Positions 6,922 to 7,325 of a stretch of DNA of 7,325 nt are shown here, piece by piece. How positions within the stretch are numbered: position 1 is the stretch's first letter; every line of letters begins with the position of its first letter. Where the stretch lies: the NCBI GenBank assembly GCA_900555745.1, contig USMH01000044.1, positions 1-7,325 on the forward strand. The letters run 5' to 3'. The notes under the pieces are model-generated. The model did not search any database. It was not told the DNA's origin and worked only from the letters and a program-made list of their open reading frames with translations. Origin of the DNA: an uncultured Collinsella sp. GTDB taxonomy: Bacteria > Actinomycetota > Coriobacteriia > Coriobacteriales > Coriobacteriaceae. The position numbers and the translations under genes were made by a program.

Positions 6922-6950
6922 ATTATACTTCCGCGCGAATAATGATAATG
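6922..6950 (-). promoter_or_regulatory. Probable promoter of modABC
   Basis: A perfect minus-strand -10 (TATAAT at 6927-6922) lies in an AT-rich stretch. Candidate -35 hexamers 15 to 18 bases upstream (such as TTATCA or TCATTA) match TTGACA poorly. A good -10 with a poor -35 suggests a controlled promoter. Transcription would begin near 6915, giving a leader of about 54 bases before the modA ATG. Confidence 0.6.
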
Positions 6951-6974
6951 AGAAATTATTCTCGCTAGAGAATA
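6950..6974. promoter_or_regulatory. Alternating GAGAA/TTCTC half-sites at the mod promoter, probable operator
   Basis: GAGAA (6950-6954), TTCTC (6959-6963) and GAGAA (6968-6972) follow one another with exactly 4-base spacers, making two overlapping inverted repeats 9 bases apart. The second repeat extends to 7-bp arms (TATTCTC with GAGAATA). They lie directly upstream of or over the -35 region of the mod promoter. They do not match the E. coli ModE consensus as I recall it. A molybdate- or metal-responsive regulator is a reasonable guess, but nothing in the window names it. Confidence 0.5.
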
Positions 6975-7014
6975 TAGTTTCGAGTTGCCGTGCACCTCGG
7001 CGTCGCTTCGGCGG

Positions 7015-7051
7015 AAAACAAAGGCGGAGCAGCCGTTCAGGTCGCCCCGCC
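7015..7051 (-). terminator. Rho-independent terminator after the Mog-family gene
   Basis: On the minus strand GGCGGGGC pairs with GCTCCGCC (eight pairs, one G-U) around a 13-base loop, followed by TTTGTTTT. It begins 13 bases after the stop codon at 7065. It makes the molybdenum cofactor gene and modABC separate transcription units, although both serve molybdenum use. Confidence 0.75.
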
Positions 7052-7064
7052 GTAGGTAAACCGC

Positions 7065-7325
7065 TTATTTGGTATGTCCGCCGCCCGCCGTCATTTGGGC
7101 CGCATGCTCCAGCTGATCGCTCACGGCCTCCCAGCTTTCGCGGGCCGCTTTCGTGGATCCCGGAAAGTTGATGACAAGCGTATGCCCACGCTGCATGCAC
7201 ACGGCGCGCGAGAGCATAGCGCGGCGCGTCTTGGTCATGGAGTACGCACGGATTGCCTCTGCAATACCCAGCACATCGCGGTCGCAGACGGCACGCGTCG
7301 CCTCGGGCGTCACGTCGCGCATCGA
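7065..7325 (-). CDS. Molybdenum cofactor biosynthesis protein, MogA/MoaB family, C-terminal part
   Basis: The reading frame enters from the right edge, so only about 86 C-terminal residues are visible and the start lies outside. The fragment begins SMRDVTPEATR and continues with MLSRAVCMQRGHTLVINFPGSTKAARESW, cut here only by position; these are the conserved MogA/MoaB motifs leading to the PGS loop. MogA-type proteins adenylylate molybdopterin before molybdenum insertion in the cytoplasm. MogA and MoaB cannot be told apart from this fragment, so no symbol is given. It lies just upstream of the molybdate importer, in the same direction but behind its own terminator, which fits a molybdenum-use cluster. 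It ends GGGHTK. Confidence 0.85.
   Translation of the reverse strand, partial: SMRDVTPEATRAVCDRDVLGIAEAIRAYSMTKTRRAMLSRAVCMQRGHTLVINFPGSTKAARESWEAVSDQLEHAAQMTAGGGHTK

Overview
The window reads as a chromosome segment from a GC-rich anaerobic bacterium. GC content is high, every supported gene lies on the minus strand, and the genes are a reductase/activase cassette and molybdenum genes typical of anaerobes. A gut actinobacterium of the Coriobacteriia (Collinsella-like) is my best guess; it rests on overall protein character and composition and is an inference.

Layout in transcription order (right to left). (1) 7325-7065: the C-terminal end of a MogA/MoaB-family molybdenum cofactor protein, closed by its own terminator (7015-7051). 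(2) 6868-7014: the mod promoter region, with a perfect -10 (6922-6927) and alternating GAGAA/TTCTC/GAGAA half-sites just upstream. (3) 6861-3401: modA, modB and modC, a molybdate ABC importer. ModA is a predicted Tat-exported lipoprotein. ModB is unusual: a signal peptide and about 180 exported residues of unrecognised type are fused in front of the permease. ModC carries all the ATPase motifs plus a C-terminal MOP/TOBE-like region. The operon ends in a strong terminator (3352-3388). (4) 2957-3351: a long untranslated stretch holding a perfect 26-bp palindrome, a second inverted repeat beside it, a 22-codon ORF with a strong Shine-Dalgarno sequence, a hairpin spanning that ORF's stop codon, and a small hairpin around the next gene's Shine-Dalgarno sequence. 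(5) 2956-1: two tandem, diverged paralogues of the 2-hydroxyacyl-CoA dehydratase / double-cubane-cluster reductase family (427 and 387 residues), then the start of their ASKHA-type ATPase activator, which runs off the left edge. The second paralogue and the activator match E. coli YjiM and YjiL as I remember those sequences.

How they work together: ModABC imports molybdate and the Mog protein uses molybdenum in cofactor synthesis. The YjiM/YjiL-type cassette would be a separate ATP-driven, low-potential electron-transfer system: the activator reduces the cluster protein at the cost of ATP, and the reduced protein acts on a substrate that the sequence does not reveal. The points most worth a second look are the exported domain on ModB, the Cys-to-Thr change in the first cluster paralogue, and the structured leader and palindrome upstream of the cassette.
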